Assembly: GCF_900111675.1 (NCBI RefSeq)
Contig: NZ_FOHO01000008.1
Coordinates: 1-64,000, forward strand
Direction of reading: 5' to 3'
Source of the DNA: Paracoccus homiensis
GTDB taxonomy: Bacteria > Pseudomonadota > Alphaproteobacteria > Rhodobacterales > Rhodobacteraceae
Length of the DNA stretch: 64,000 bases
Shown: positions 19,181 to 28,179 of the stretch, one piece after another
Layout: each line of letters opens with the position of its first letter
Position numbering within the stretch: position 1 is the first letter of the stretch
The notes under the pieces: generated by a model
Told to the model about the DNA's origin: nothing
The model's input: only the letters and a program-made list of their open reading frames with translations
Database searches by the model: none
Program-made: the position numbers and the translations under genes

Positions 19181-19779
19181 GTGGGGCGGTCCATTTCGAA
19201 CAATTCTGTGACGGCGGCATAATCCTTGTAGCCCAGCCGCGACAACCATCCCCCTGCGGCACGCGGGTCGAAACGCCCCTCGACGATGCAGTCGTCGCGG
19301 ATATGGATGCCGGTCACGACGCCGAAAACCGCGAAATTCGACTGACCGGCCAGCGGCACGATCTGGGTCATCCGGCATTCCAGCGAGGCGGCGGCCCTCG
19401 CCACGCGCAGGCATTCGATGGTTTCGCACTCGACCGCCTCGATGCCAGCGGCCTGAAATTCGCTTTGCCCCGCAGGCAGCGGGGCGGAACTGGCATTCAT
19501 CGCATCGCGCATGTCGCCGCTGGCGATATTGACGCAGAAGACGCCGGTTTCGGTGATCTGGGCCACGCTGTCCTTGGTGCCCAGACGGTCGGCCTTGGCC
19601 CCGGTCGAGGCAAACATCACCTGTGGCGGCACATAGGCGACGGCATTGAAGAAGGAATAGGGCGCAAGGTTGTCGCCCCGCCGCCCCCGCGTTGAGATCC
19701 AGCCGATCGGGCGCGGCGCGACCAATGCGTTGAAGGGGTTGTGCGGCAGCCCGTGGCCGGCTTCGGGACGATAGAACAT
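19177..19779 (-). CDS. Flavin reductase-like FMN-binding protein
   Basis: A 200-aa flavin reductase domain protein (FMN split-barrel). The hallmark [11 protein letters not shown] near residue 22 and the [21 protein letters not shown] segment fit the DIM6/NTAB-like family. These bind FMN and act as flavin:NAD(P)H reductases or as oxidoreductases on unknown substrates. The ATG at 19779 is preceded by AAAGGGAAAGG. The frame is open further upstream, but that stretch does not resemble the family. It is coupled to apt by a 4-base overlap, with no obvious metabolic link. Confidence 0.9.
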   Translation of the reverse strand: MFYRPEAGHGLPHNPFNALVAPRPIGWISTRGRRGDNLAPYSFFNAVAYVPPQVMFASTGAKADRLGTKDSVAQITETGVFCVNIASGDMRDAMNASSAPLPAGQSEFQAAGIEAVECETIECLRVARAAASLECRMTQIVPLAGQSNFAVFGVVTGIHIRDDCIVEGRFDPRAAGGWLSRLGYKDYAAVTELFEMDRPT

Positions 19780-19888
19780 GGCGATGCCTTTCCCTTTGGT
19801 TGCCGACAAACTGCCACCGCTTTTCCTGCGCTGCAATGTTCCGCATGGGCGAAAGCCATGCTAAGGCGCGCAAAAAACCGGAGGCGCC

Positions 19889-20377
19889 ATGTATCAGATC
19901 AGCCCCGAGACGCCGTCCGACGAATACGAGGTCGAGGCGCTTTACGACCTGTGTTTCGCGCCCGGACGCACGGCGCTGTCATCCTATCGGCTGCGTGATG
20001 GCGTGCCCAGGGTCGCGGGGCTGTGTCTGGTTCTGCGCAACGAGGTCGGGATCGTTCTGGCGGCGATCCGGTTCTGGCCGGTGCGGATCGGTGGGCATGA
20101 TGCGCTGTTGCTGGGCCCGATCGCGGTGCACCCGACTGCGCAGGGCGAAGGTCTGGGCGCGCTGCTGATGCGCGACAGCCTGACCCGCGCGGCGCAGCTT
20201 GGCTGGCGGCGGGTGCTGCTGGTGGGGGACGCGCCCTATTATTCGCGTTTCGGCTTTCAACGGCTGGACGCGGTCGAAATGCCGCCGCCGACCAACCCGG
20301 ACCGGGTTCTGGGGCTGGAACTTGCCGACGGGGCATGGGTTGGGGTCGAAGGGGTCGTCGAGCGCGCCTTGCCCTGA
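19889..20377 (+). CDS. GNAT N-acetyltransferase (YhbS-like)
   Basis: A 162-aa GNAT protein. The acetyl-CoA loop is seen in [22 protein letters not shown] (about 75-95), and the closing segment is [19 protein letters not shown], the pattern of the YhbS/putative predicted acetyltransferase group. It is divergent from the flavin reductase. The substrate is unknown. Confidence 0.88.
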   Translation: MYQISPETPSDEYEVEALYDLCFAPGRTALSSYRLRDGVPRVAGLCLVLRNEVGIVLAAIRFWPVRIGGHDALLLGPIAVHPTAQGEGLGALLMRDSLTRAAQLGWRRVLLVGDAPYYSRFGFQRLDAVEMPPPTNPDRVLGLELADGAWVGVEGVVERALP

Positions 20378-20457
20378 GATCGGGGCTGGTCAGCGTGGTC
20401 GACAGGCCCCATCTATGATCGAAGAAGACCCGATTGGCCTGCTGAAGGATCGACGCG

Positions 20458-21240
20458 ATGGGATCGCAACCGCAACTGGTGCTGCCACCGATTACCGACC
20501 CGGCGATGCGCGAACAGATCGCGCGGCTGGCCCGCCGCCATGTCGAGGCGGGGGGGCTTGGCATGGAAATCATGTCGATGGTCGGCAACAGCGCGGAAAA
20601 CCTGATCGAGCGGTTGCCGGGTTTCGTGCGCAACCGGCTGGACCGGATGACCCGGATCGCGCTGAGCCGCGCCTTCAGCGCCGCCTCGGGCAGCCGCAGG
20701 ATGATGCGCGATCGGGGCGATCTGTTCAACCGCATGGCCTCGACCGTCAGCGGGGCGGCAGGGGGTGCGGCGGGGTTGCCGGGTGCGGTGGTCGAGCTGC
20801 CTTTCACGGTCACGCTGCTGTTGCGGGCGATGCTGGACATCGCCGCCGAGCACGGTCTGGACCCCGAAAGCGAGGAGGTGCGCAAGGAATGTCTGCGCAT
20901 CTTCGCGGCCGCCGGGCCCATGGAAGAGGATGACGGCACCGATCTGGGCCTGCTGGCCGCGCGCATGACCGTGACCGGCCAGACCGTACAAGGACTGATC
21001 AGCAAGGTCGCGCCGCGCCTGTCGGTGTCGCTGGGTCAGAAGCTGGCGGCCCAATCGGCGCCGGTCTTCGGCGCGGTGGTCGGCGCCTCGATCAACTTTA
21101 CTTTTGCGCGATATTATCAGGAAATCGCGCGGGTCCATTTCGGCCTGCTGCGCCTGTCGCGCGAAACCGGGATGCCGCATGAGGCGCTGGTCGAGGCGTT
21201 GCGGATCGAGATCGCGCATCTGGGTGGCCGACGGGCGTGA
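20458..21240 (+). CDS. EcsC family protein
   Basis: A 260-aa protein matching the EcsC family, named after a Bacillus gene next to the EcsAB transporter; no biochemical function is known. Visible are a basic helical N-terminus, a glycine/alanine-rich hydrophobic stretch near 95-120 (GAAGGAAGLPGAVVELPFTV), and a second small-residue segment near 195-215 (AAQSAPVFGAVVGASINF) followed by ARYYQEIARVHF. It looks membrane-associated. An AAGGA lies about 10 bases before the start. It converges with the helicase gene, with a repeat/terminator element between them. Confidence 0.85.
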   Translation: MGSQPQLVLPPITDPAMREQIARLARRHVEAGGLGMEIMSMVGNSAENLIERLPGFVRNRLDRMTRIALSRAFSAASGSRRMMRDRGDLFNRMASTVSGAAGGAAGLPGAVVELPFTVTLLLRAMLDIAAEHGLDPESEEVRKECLRIFAAAGPMEEDDGTDLGLLAARMTVTGQTVQGLISKVAPRLSVSLGQKLAAQSAPVFGAVVGASINFTFARYYQEIARVHFGLLRLSRETGMPHEALVEALRIEIAHLGGRRA

Positions 21241-21257
21241 TCGGCGTCCCGCGGCCG

Positions 21258-21300
21258 CCGGGGGCCAGCCCCCGGACCCCCGGGGTATTTGACCAAAGAA
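21258..21300 (+). repeat. Dispersed palindromic repeat, copy A (also a likely terminator)
   Basis: A stem CCGGGGG-CCAG-CCCCCGG (21258-21275) is followed by CCCCCGGGGTATTT and a CCAAAGAAG tail. The same tail order occurs on the opposite strand at 38368-38400. It sits between the convergent stops at 21240 and 21305 and probably terminates one or both transcripts. Elements of this appearance are frequent between genes in Rhodobacteraceae, to my recollection. Confidence 0.65.
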
Positions 21301-21304
21301 GACG

Positions 21305-22858
21305 CTAGTCGTCCTGATCCTGCGCTTGCAGTGAAAGGGGCGCGACCGGGGCTTCGAGATCGGCGGTCGAGAGCGGGCCTGCCGGTCGCGCGAGGCGCGG
21401 GCGGACCACCCAGTGCAGCCGTTCCTGAGCGCGGGTGATCGCGACATAGGCGAGGCGTTTCCACAGCGGAATTCCGGCTTCGGTCCGGTTCGACCACGCG
21501 GCGGCGGCGATGTCGGGGGCGAAGACCTGCACATCGGGCCATTGGCTGCCCTGCGATTTGTGGATCGTGACCGCCGCGCCGTGCAGGAAGGCCGCGCCCA
21601 TGCGGGCGGCGAATGGGATGAAGGGCTCTTCCGTCTCGGGCATCTCGATCTTGACGATCGAGGCGGCGGACAGGCGCGGATCTTCGGCGCCGATCACATG
21701 CAGGCGCGAGAAACCCGGTTTGCGTCCCGGTCCCAGATAGACGACCTGTGCGCCCTTGATCAGGCCGCGCGCCTCGAGATCGATGCGTTTCTTGCGGTAT
21801 TTTAGCGGAAGTTCCAGGCCGTCGCAGATCAGCGGTTCGCCCGGCAGGAGGGCATCGCCCGGTGCGCCGAAGGCCGAGCGGAAGGCGTGGATCAGGCGGA
21901 TCCGCGTGGCGTTGCGCCAGACCAGCACCGGGGAACGGGCCATCAGGTCGGATTCGACGCGTTCGGACCAGATGACCCGGTCGTCCTTGCGGGCAGCGGC
22001 GCGGACCATGCTTTCGAAATCCTCGAAGAGCAGCTTGTCGTCGGCCAGCGCATGGGCCAGGTCCAGGATCGGGCTGTCATCGGCCTGACGGTGGATGCGG
22101 TTCAGCATCAGGCGTTGTTGCGGTGCGAGCCGGTCGAAGACCATTTCACCGGACAATCCGACCGGGGCAAGCTGCGCGGGATCGCCGAACAGGATCAACA
22201 GGGGAAAGATCTCGCGCAGGTCGTCGAACTGTTTTTCGTCCAGCATCGAGGCTTCGTCGATCAACCCGATGTCCAGACCTTCCTCGCGTCGTTTCCATCC
22301 GCTGATGAAGTCCGAGCCGCGCAGGCCCGCAGCGGCCAAGGCCCCCGGAACCGAGGCATGCTGGTCATAGAAGGCGCGGGCGCGATCCAGCGCCTCGTCG
22401 GGCAGGCTGTCGATGGTCGGGCGGCTGCCTTCGCCGGTCAGCCATTCGGCGATCCGTTCATATTCCGGGTCATAGACCGGGGTGTAGAGAATGCGGTGGA
22501 TCGTGGTCGCCGGCACGCCGCGCGTGCGCAGGACGAAGGCTGCCTTGTTGGTGGGGGCCAAGATGGCGACGGTGCGGCGATCCTTGCGGCGGCGGCCTTC
22601 GTAATCGCCGCTGATCAGGTCGACGCCGGCCTCTTGCAGGGCCTTGGTGATCTGCGCCAGGATCAGGGTCTTGCCCGACCCCGCCTTGCCGATGACCGCC
22701 ATGACGCGACCCTTGCCCGGCTGCGGGGCGTGGACTTCTTCGGCCAGAAGATCGACCCCGGATTGCTGAAACGCGTCGGACAGGGCGTCCCATGCCTCGG
22801 CCTGATCGGGCGAAAGGGTCGGGGCAGGGGCGGTGCTGGCAGGCGTTTGTCCGGTCAT
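21305..22858 (-). CDS. RecD-like ATP-dependent DNA helicase
   Basis: A 517-aa superfamily 1 helicase. Walker A is GKAGSGKT (57-64), Walker B lies in IGLIDEASMLD, motif III in LFGDPAQLAPVG, and motif VI-like YVAITRAQERLHW is near the C-terminus. A UvrD_C_2-type segment with TIHKSQGSQWPDV precedes it. There is no RecB/RecC partner, so this is a stand-alone RecD2/Dda-like 5'-3' helicase, probably for repair or replication restart. The start at 22858 is followed by a proline/alanine-rich linker of about 15 residues. Polarity is inferred from the family. Confidence 0.88.
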   Translation of the reverse strand: MTGQTPASTAPAPTLSPDQAEAWDALSDAFQQSGVDLLAEEVHAPQPGKGRVMAVIGKAGSGKTLILAQITKALQEAGVDLISGDYEGRRRKDRRTVAILAPTNKAAFVLRTRGVPATTIHRILYTPVYDPEYERIAEWLTGEGSRPTIDSLPDEALDRARAFYDQHASVPGALAAAGLRGSDFISGWKRREEGLDIGLIDEASMLDEKQFDDLREIFPLLILFGDPAQLAPVGLSGEMVFDRLAPQQRLMLNRIHRQADDSPILDLAHALADDKLLFEDFESMVRAAARKDDRVIWSERVESDLMARSPVLVWRNATRIRLIHAFRSAFGAPGDALLPGEPLICDGLELPLKYRKKRIDLEARGLIKGAQVVYLGPGRKPGFSRLHVIGAEDPRLSAASIVKIEMPETEEPFIPFAARMGAAFLHGAAVTIHKSQGSQWPDVQVFAPDIAAAAWSNRTEAGIPLWKRLAYVAITRAQERLHWVVRPRLARPAGPLSTADLEAPVAPLSLQAQDQDD

Positions 22859-23183
22859 GGGGCAGGCATATCCCGCCCCGGCGCGAAAGCGAAGGGGGAT
22901 GCCGCGTTCAGGAGGGGATCGCGGTCGCCGGATTATCCCTGCTGGGTGGTGGGGAAGGCAGCGGAAGGGGGCGCCCGCCTGCCAAAACGCAGAATCGGAA
23001 GCGCCGAGAGTGACCCAATCCTGCGGGTTTCAGCGCCAGAACTTCCGAATTCGCGGTCGGCCCGCATGCAGATGCCGAACTGATCGTTTAGGCAGCTAGG
23101 GCGGCTTGGGCGATTCGCGGTATCATCCTTTAGTATGAGGTTTGGGGATCTGACACAGGGAGGGCAAATGAAAGGGCGATCCG
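22859..23183. other. 325-base intergenic region
   Basis: This stretch lies between the divergent helicase gene and a small + strand gene, so it should hold both promoters. I see no RNA gene, repeat or convincing -35/-10 pair. Near its right end, AGGGAGG precedes an out-of-frame ATG at 23168, which I do not take as a gene start. Confidence 0.5.
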
Positions 23184-23390
23184 ATGATCGAACTGTTCTT
23201 CGTGACCTGCTTGTCCGTGGCCCCGGCCAGTTGCCAGGACCGCAGCCTTCTGTTCACAGATGAAATGGGCCTGAGGACCTGCATGCTGCGGGGCCAGTCC
23301 GAAATTGCGAAATGGCTGGAAACGCATCCGCGCGAGACATTGCGCGAGTGGAAATGCCGGACCGCCCGCGAAGATGGGGTAGCGATCTGA
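23184..23390 (+). CDS. Small four-cysteine protein of unknown function
   Basis: A 68-aa protein preceded by AAAGGG 7 bases before the ATG. The first 16 residues are hydrophobic (MIELFFVTCLSVAPAS) and may be a short signal peptide, although C9 lies inside it. Four cysteines (C9, C17, C33, C58) suggest a small disulfide-bonded or metal-binding periplasmic protein. Similar tiny Cys-containing proteins are annotated in Rhodobacterales as hypothetical. I do not know a function. It converges with ccr, with an 83-base gap. Confidence 0.7.
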   Translation: MIELFFVTCLSVAPASCQDRSLLFTDEMGLRTCMLRGQSEIAKWLETHPRETLREWKCRTAREDGVAI

Positions 23391-23473
23391 CCGTGATCGG
23401 CGGAGGGCCCGGAACAGGAAAGGCATCGCGCGGTGTCCCGCACGATGCCGTGATGTGATCCGCTCTGCTCCGC

Positions 23474-24763
23474 TTAGCGGCGGCCGGCTTCCAACGCGTC
23501 CTCGAAGGTGCGCAGGCCGGTGGTGGGCGATTGAACCAGAACCGACATGTTGCCCGGTTTGTGCTGGTTGCGATACATCTTCAGGTGAGCCTGCGGCAGT
23601 TCGGCCCAGGGAAAGACCTCGGACATGCAGGGGTCCAGACGACGCTCGACCATCAGCTTGTTCGCGGCACTGGCCTGTTTCAGATGGGCGAAATGGCTGC
23701 CCTGCAGGCGCTTCTGGTGCATCCACATGTAGCGCACGTCGAAGGTGCAGTTGAAGCCGGTGGTGCCCGCGCAGATCACGACCATGCCGCCCTTCTTGCA
23801 GACGAAGGTGGACACCGGGAAGGTCGCCTCGCCGGGATGTTCGAAGACGATGTCGACGTTGTTCCCCTTGCCGGTGATGTCCCAGATGGCCTTGCCGAAT
23901 TTGCGGACCTCGTTGAACCACTCCTTGTATTCGGGGGTGTTCACCGTGGGCAGCTGGCCCCAGCAATTGAATTCCTTGCGGTTGATGACACCCTTGGCAC
24001 CCAGGGACATGACGAAGTCGCGCTTGTCCTCTTCGCTGATGACGCCGATGGCGTTGCCGCCCGCCGCGTTGATCAGCTGGATCGCATAGGACCCCAGACC
24101 GCCCGAGGCACCCCAGACCAGCACATTCATGCCGGGCTTCAACTCATGCGGTTCATGGCCGAACAGCATCCGATAGGCGGTGGCCAGCGTCAGCGTGTAG
24201 CAGGCGGATTCTTCCCAGGTCAGGTGGCGCGGACGCGGCATCAGCTGTTGCGCCTGAACGCGGGTGAACTGGGCAAAGCTGCCATCCGGCGTCTCGTAGC
24301 CCCAGATTCGCTGGGTGGGCGAATACATCGGGTCGCCGCCATTGCATTCCTCGTCGTCGCCATCGTCCTGATTACAATGAATCACGACCTCGTCGCCGAC
24401 CTTCCAGCGTTTGACCTTGTCACCGACGGCCCAGACGATGCCCGAGGCGTCCGAACCCGCGATGTGATAGGGCTGCTTGTGGACGTCGAACATGCTGACC
24501 GGAACGCCGAGTCCGGCCCAGATGCCGTTGTAGTTGACGCCTGCGGCCATCACCAGAACCAGCACTTCGTGGCTGTCGATCTGCGGGGTCTCGACGACCT
24601 CAAGCTGCATCGCCTTGTCGGGTTCCCCCTGGCGGTCGCGGCGGATCGCCCAGGCATGCATCTGCTTGGGAACGTGACCCAGGGGCGGCATCTCGCCCAT
24701 TTCATACAGGTCTTTCACGGGCGCATCATAGGGTGCGATCGGGGTCGGGGCATCCAGAGCCAT
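23474..24763 (-). CDS. ccr: Crotonyl-CoA carboxylase/reductase
   Basis: Key enzyme of the ethylmalonyl-CoA pathway. It reductively carboxylates crotonyl-CoA with NADPH and CO2 to (2S)-ethylmalonyl-CoA. The 429-aa protein is a medium-chain dehydrogenase with a long N-terminal extension; the NADPH-binding motif WGASGGLGSYA is at 217-227, and AGVNYNG (74-80) lies in the catalytic region. The EHPGEATF and GSHFAHL segments are typical of Ccr rather than quinone reductases. The gene faces away from ecm, as in relatives, but here an acyltransferase gene lies between. This indicates assimilation of acetyl-CoA without a need for isocitrate lyase. Confidence 0.96.
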   Translation of the reverse strand: MALDAPTPIAPYDAPVKDLYEMGEMPPLGHVPKQMHAWAIRRDRQGEPDKAMQLEVVETPQIDSHEVLVLVMAAGVNYNGIWAGLGVPVSMFDVHKQPYHIAGSDASGIVWAVGDKVKRWKVGDEVVIHCNQDDGDDEECNGGDPMYSPTQRIWGYETPDGSFAQFTRVQAQQLMPRPRHLTWEESACYTLTLATAYRMLFGHEPHELKPGMNVLVWGASGGLGSYAIQLINAAGGNAIGVISEEDKRDFVMSLGAKGVINRKEFNCWGQLPTVNTPEYKEWFNEVRKFGKAIWDITGKGNNVDIVFEHPGEATFPVSTFVCKKGGMVVICAGTTGFNCTFDVRYMWMHQKRLQGSHFAHLKQASAANKLMVERRLDPCMSEVFPWAELPQAHLKMYRNQHKPGNMSVLVQSPTTGLRTFEDALEAGRR

Positions 24764-24858
24764 CGGTGTCTCCTTCTTAATTGCCGCAGCGCAGAATCAA
24801 GCGGCCTCATGTCCTGCTTGGTAAAGGTCGATGCGCAACAATACAACGATTATTTGGC

Positions 24859-25869
24859 CTAGGTGGAAATTTTATGTCGCACCGGCCTTGTTGGAAGGCG
24901 CCCATGAAGGCCAAAATTCAGCAAATTATGCTGCGCCGCCAAAAGATACAGGGCCGCGGGCAGCGCAAGTCCGCAGATCAGACCGGCGCAGATATGAACC
25001 GTAAGATCGTCGATGCCCGCCGCGTCCAGTGCCCTGCGGGCCAGCGATGTTCCGAAAATGTGGTAAAGATAGATCGTGAAGGCGAGACTGCCGAATCCGT
25101 TCAGCCAGGTGACCCGCGGGGCGATTCCCAGCAACAGAACGGCACCGGACATTCCGACCATCAAGCTTTGCAGATCATGACGCGAGGCAAGCATTGCAGT
25201 GTTCTGGCCTGGGTCACGCAGGACCCATCCGACCCCCAGCGCCAGGATCGCAGCCGACAGCAGAATCACGAGGGGTCGCCAGCGCGCGGCCCGTTCTTCG
25301 TGTCGCGCCATGACGATACCGGTCAGGAAATAGGGCAGAAGATACAGCGCATGATTGACCGACATGACATTGCTGGGGAAGCCAAGTCGCAGCAAGTAGA
25401 CCGCGCATGCAACCGTAAGACTGACCAGCAGCAGCCGACCGCGCGTCAGGATGTCGAATCCGCAATAGAAGACGAAGATCAGAAAAATCGCCTGAAGGAA
25501 CCAGAAATGGGCGTAGGGAAAGACGAACGCATGCCAGATCGGCCCCTGCGGCATGAACTTCGTGCCCATGACCTGCGACGCCCCAAGAAAGCCCGCAATG
25601 CAGATGGTCGCGGGAACTGCGAGGCGACGGAACTTGCCACGAATGAATGTCGGGTAGGCGGCCGGGGATACCGGCTTCAGCGCGTAAAGAAACCCGGAGA
25701 TGCAGGCAAAAAGCGGCATGCGCAGATCGGCCAGCAGGCTCATAACCAGCCTGAGAGGGTGCGTGTCGGCGATTTGTAGCCCGCTTTCCGCAGTGTCCCC
25801 GACCACGTGGTAGGTCACCAGCATCAGCACTGCCAGCAATCGAACAGGCTCTATCCGGGCGCGGAACAT
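24859..25869 (-). CDS. Acyltransferase 3 family membrane protein
   Basis: A 336-aa polytopic protein of the acyltransferase-3/OpgC family, which acylates cell-surface sugars such as exopolysaccharide, LPS or periplasmic glucans. It begins RIEPVRLLAVLMLVTYHVVG, where the H of TYHV is the conserved catalytic-type histidine after helix 1. About ten hydrophobic segments follow, with RMPLFACISGFLYA and a conserved FWFLQAIF segment. The reading frame is open far upstream, but homology begins at the ATG at 25869, which lacks a good ribosome-binding site. Bases 25321-25380 are 50% G+C by my count, against 73% for 27421-27480 in ecm, so recent acquisition is plausible. It separates ccr from ecm. Confidence 0.85.
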   Translation of the reverse strand: MFRARIEPVRLLAVLMLVTYHVVGDTAESGLQIADTHPLRLVMSLLADLRMPLFACISGFLYALKPVSPAAYPTFIRGKFRRLAVPATICIAGFLGASQVMGTKFMPQGPIWHAFVFPYAHFWFLQAIFLIFVFYCGFDILTRGRLLLVSLTVACAVYLLRLGFPSNVMSVNHALYLLPYFLTGIVMARHEERAARWRPLVILLSAAILALGVGWVLRDPGQNTAMLASRHDLQSLMVGMSGAVLLLGIAPRVTWLNGFGSLAFTIYLYHIFGTSLARRALDAAGIDDLTVHICAGLICGLALPAALYLLAAQHNLLNFGLHGRLPTRPVRHKIST

Positions 25870-26099
25870 CGGATCTGTCGCATGAGTGTCAACCTGGTTA
25901 CGAAATAAGAACAAAGCGCGCCCGCTTGGGGATCGGCTGGCTGCCCGGGCAAAGGGCTGCCTGCATCTGGGGGTGCATATCATGGCGGTGACGATAAGGT
26001 TAAGTGCCGATTTCGAACATGCCGCGATGCAGCGAATTGACGGCGCATCTTTGTTTCGGTAACGATATCGCAACCGTAAGATTATTGCGAGGCGACTGC

Positions 26100-28058
26100 A
26101 TGGCTGACAAAGACAAACCGTGGCTGTTCCGGACTTATGCAGGCCACTCGACCGCCGAGAAATCAAACGCGCTGTATCGCAGCAATCTGGCCAAGGGTCA
26201 GACGGGATTGTCGGTGGCCTTCGACCTGCCGACACAGACCGGGTATGACAGCGACCACATCCTTGCGCGGGGCGAGGTGGGCAAGGTCGGCGTGCCCGTC
26301 TGCCATCTGGGCGACATGCGCGCGCTGTTCGACCAGATCCCGCTGGAGCAGATGAACACCTCGATGACGATCAACGCGACCGCGCCCTGGCTGCTGTCGC
26401 TGTATATCGCCGTCGCGGAAGAGCAGGGCGCCGACATCGCCGCGTTGCAGGGCACGGTGCAGAACGATCTGATCAAGGAATACCTGTCGCGCGGCACCTA
26501 TATCTGCCCGCCCAAGCCCAGCCTTGCCATGATCACCGATGTCGCGGCCTATACGCGCGAATACCTGCCCAAATGGAACCCGATGAATGTCTGTTCCTAT
26601 CACCTGCAAGAGGCCGGGGCGACGCCGCAGCAGGAACTGGCCTATGCGCTGGGCACGGCGATCGCGGTTCTGGACGATCTGAAGACCAAGGTGCCCGAAG
26701 CCGATTTTCCGGCGATGGTGGGGCGGATCAGCTTTTTCGTGAATGCGGGCATCCGGTTCGTGACCGAGATGTGCAAGATGCGTGCCTTTACCGAGCTGTG
26801 GAATGAGATCACGGCAGAACGCTATGGCATCGAGGATCCGAAATTCCGCCGTTTTCGGTATGGCGTGCAGGTCAACAGCCTTGGCCTGACCGAGCAGCAG
26901 CCCGAAAACAACGTCTATCGCATCCTGCTGGAAATGCTGGCCGTGACCCTGTCGAAGAACGCGCGGGCGCGGGCGGTGCAGTTGCCGGCCTGGAACGAGG
27001 CACTTGGCCTGCCGCGTCCCTGGGATCAGCAATGGTCGCTGCGCATGCAGCAGATCGTGGCCTATGAAACCGACTTGCTGGAATATGGCGATCTGTTCGA
27101 CGGAAACCCGGCAGTCGCCGCCAAGGTCGAGGAACTGAAGCAGGGTGCACGGGATGAACTGAAGCTGCTGGACGATATGGGCGGGGCGATCGCGGCCATC
27201 GACTATATGAAGTCGCGGCTGGTCGAATCGAATGCCGAGCGTCTGAACCGGATCGAATCGAACGAAACCGTCGTGGTCGGCGTGAACCGCTGGGAGCAGG
27301 GCGAGCCGTCGCCGCTGACGGCGGGGGATGGTGGCATCATGGTGGTCGATCCGGCGGTCGAGCAGGATCAGATCGAACGTCTGCGCGCGTGGAAAGGGGC
27401 GCGCGACGAGGGGGCCGTCGAGGCCGCCCTCGCCGCGCTGCGCGATGCCGCGCAGAGTGGCGCGAATGTTATGCCGGCCTCTATTCAGGCGGCGAAGGCC
27501 GGGGTGACGACCGGGGAATGGGCCGGCGTCATGCGCCGCATTCATGGCGAATATCGCGGCCCGACGGGCGTGTCCGCCAACCCGTCGAACCGGACCGAAG
27601 GGCTGGACGACATCCGCGAGGCGGTCGATGCCGTCAGCGCCCGTCTGGGCCGCCGGCTGAAATTCGTGGTCGGCAAGCCGGGGCTGGACGGGCATTCCAA
27701 TGGCGCCGAACAGATCGCGTTCCGCGCCCGCGACTGCGGCATGGACATCACCTATGAGGGGATCCGCCTGACGCCGGAACAGATCGTCGCCCGTGCGCAA
27801 GAGGAACAGGCCCATGTCGTCGGGCTGTCGATCCTGTCGGGCAGTCACCTGCCGCTGATCGAGGATCTGATGGCGCGGATGCGCGAGGCCGGGCTGACCG
27901 ATATTCCGGTGATCGTCGGCGGCATCATCCCGGACGAGGATGCCACGCGGCTTCTGGCGATGGGGGTGGCGCGGGTTTACACGCCCAAGGATTTCCAGCT
28001 GAACACCATCATGATGGATATCGTGACCCTGGCCGAGCCGGGCGCGGCTGCGGCCTGA
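26100..28058 (+). CDS. ecm: Ethylmalonyl-CoA mutase
   Basis: Coenzyme-B12-dependent mutase converting (2R)-ethylmalonyl-CoA to (2S)-methylsuccinyl-CoA in the ethylmalonyl-CoA pathway. The 652-aa protein has an N-terminal TIM-barrel with FDLPTQTGYDSDH and a C-terminal B12-binding domain with the D-x-H-x-x-G motif D530-G-H532-S-N-G535. The later SGSHLPL and VGGIIP segments belong to the same fold. Its length and its location near ccr point to Ecm rather than methylmalonyl-CoA mutase. The frame is open to 26004, but GCGAGG 7 bases before the ATG at 26100 and the family N-terminus favour 26100. Confidence 0.95.
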   Translation: MADKDKPWLFRTYAGHSTAEKSNALYRSNLAKGQTGLSVAFDLPTQTGYDSDHILARGEVGKVGVPVCHLGDMRALFDQIPLEQMNTSMTINATAPWLLSLYIAVAEEQGADIAALQGTVQNDLIKEYLSRGTYICPPKPSLAMITDVAAYTREYLPKWNPMNVCSYHLQEAGATPQQELAYALGTAIAVLDDLKTKVPEADFPAMVGRISFFVNAGIRFVTEMCKMRAFTELWNEITAERYGIEDPKFRRFRYGVQVNSLGLTEQQPENNVYRILLEMLAVTLSKNARARAVQLPAWNEALGLPRPWDQQWSLRMQQIVAYETDLLEYGDLFDGNPAVAAKVEELKQGARDELKLLDDMGGAIAAIDYMKSRLVESNAERLNRIESNETVVVGVNRWEQGEPSPLTAGDGGIMVVDPAVEQDQIERLRAWKGARDEGAVEAALAALRDAAQSGANVMPASIQAAKAGVTTGEWAGVMRRIHGEYRGPTGVSANPSNRTEGLDDIREAVDAVSARLGRRLKFVVGKPGLDGHSNGAEQIAFRARDCGMDITYEGIRLTPEQIVARAQEEQAHVVGLSILSGSHLPLIEDLMARMREAGLTDIPVIVGGIIPDEDATRLLAMGVARVYTPKDFQLNTIMMDIVTLAEPGAAAA

Positions 28059-28179
28059 GGTCGCGAAACGGCGTAAAATGTTCCTCCGGGGTCGCAGATG
28101 GCTGGTCACCGGGGCTGCGAGGCGGCAAAAGCTGTGCTGACGCGCGCCTCGCGCCGGACTGGTTTCCACCGGAGGGACA

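Noticed and set aside
18647..19873. One long minus-strand frame covering both apt and the flavin-reductase region
   Set aside because: The upstream part is out of frame with the flavin reductase and has no similarity. apt starts at 19180.
26004..26099. Upstream start for ecm
   Set aside because: The additional 32 residues lack family resemblance, and a ribosome-binding site exists only for 26100.
25870..26099. Cobalamin riboswitch ahead of ecm
   Set aside because: No B12-box-like segment or nested hairpins are visible in these 230 bases.
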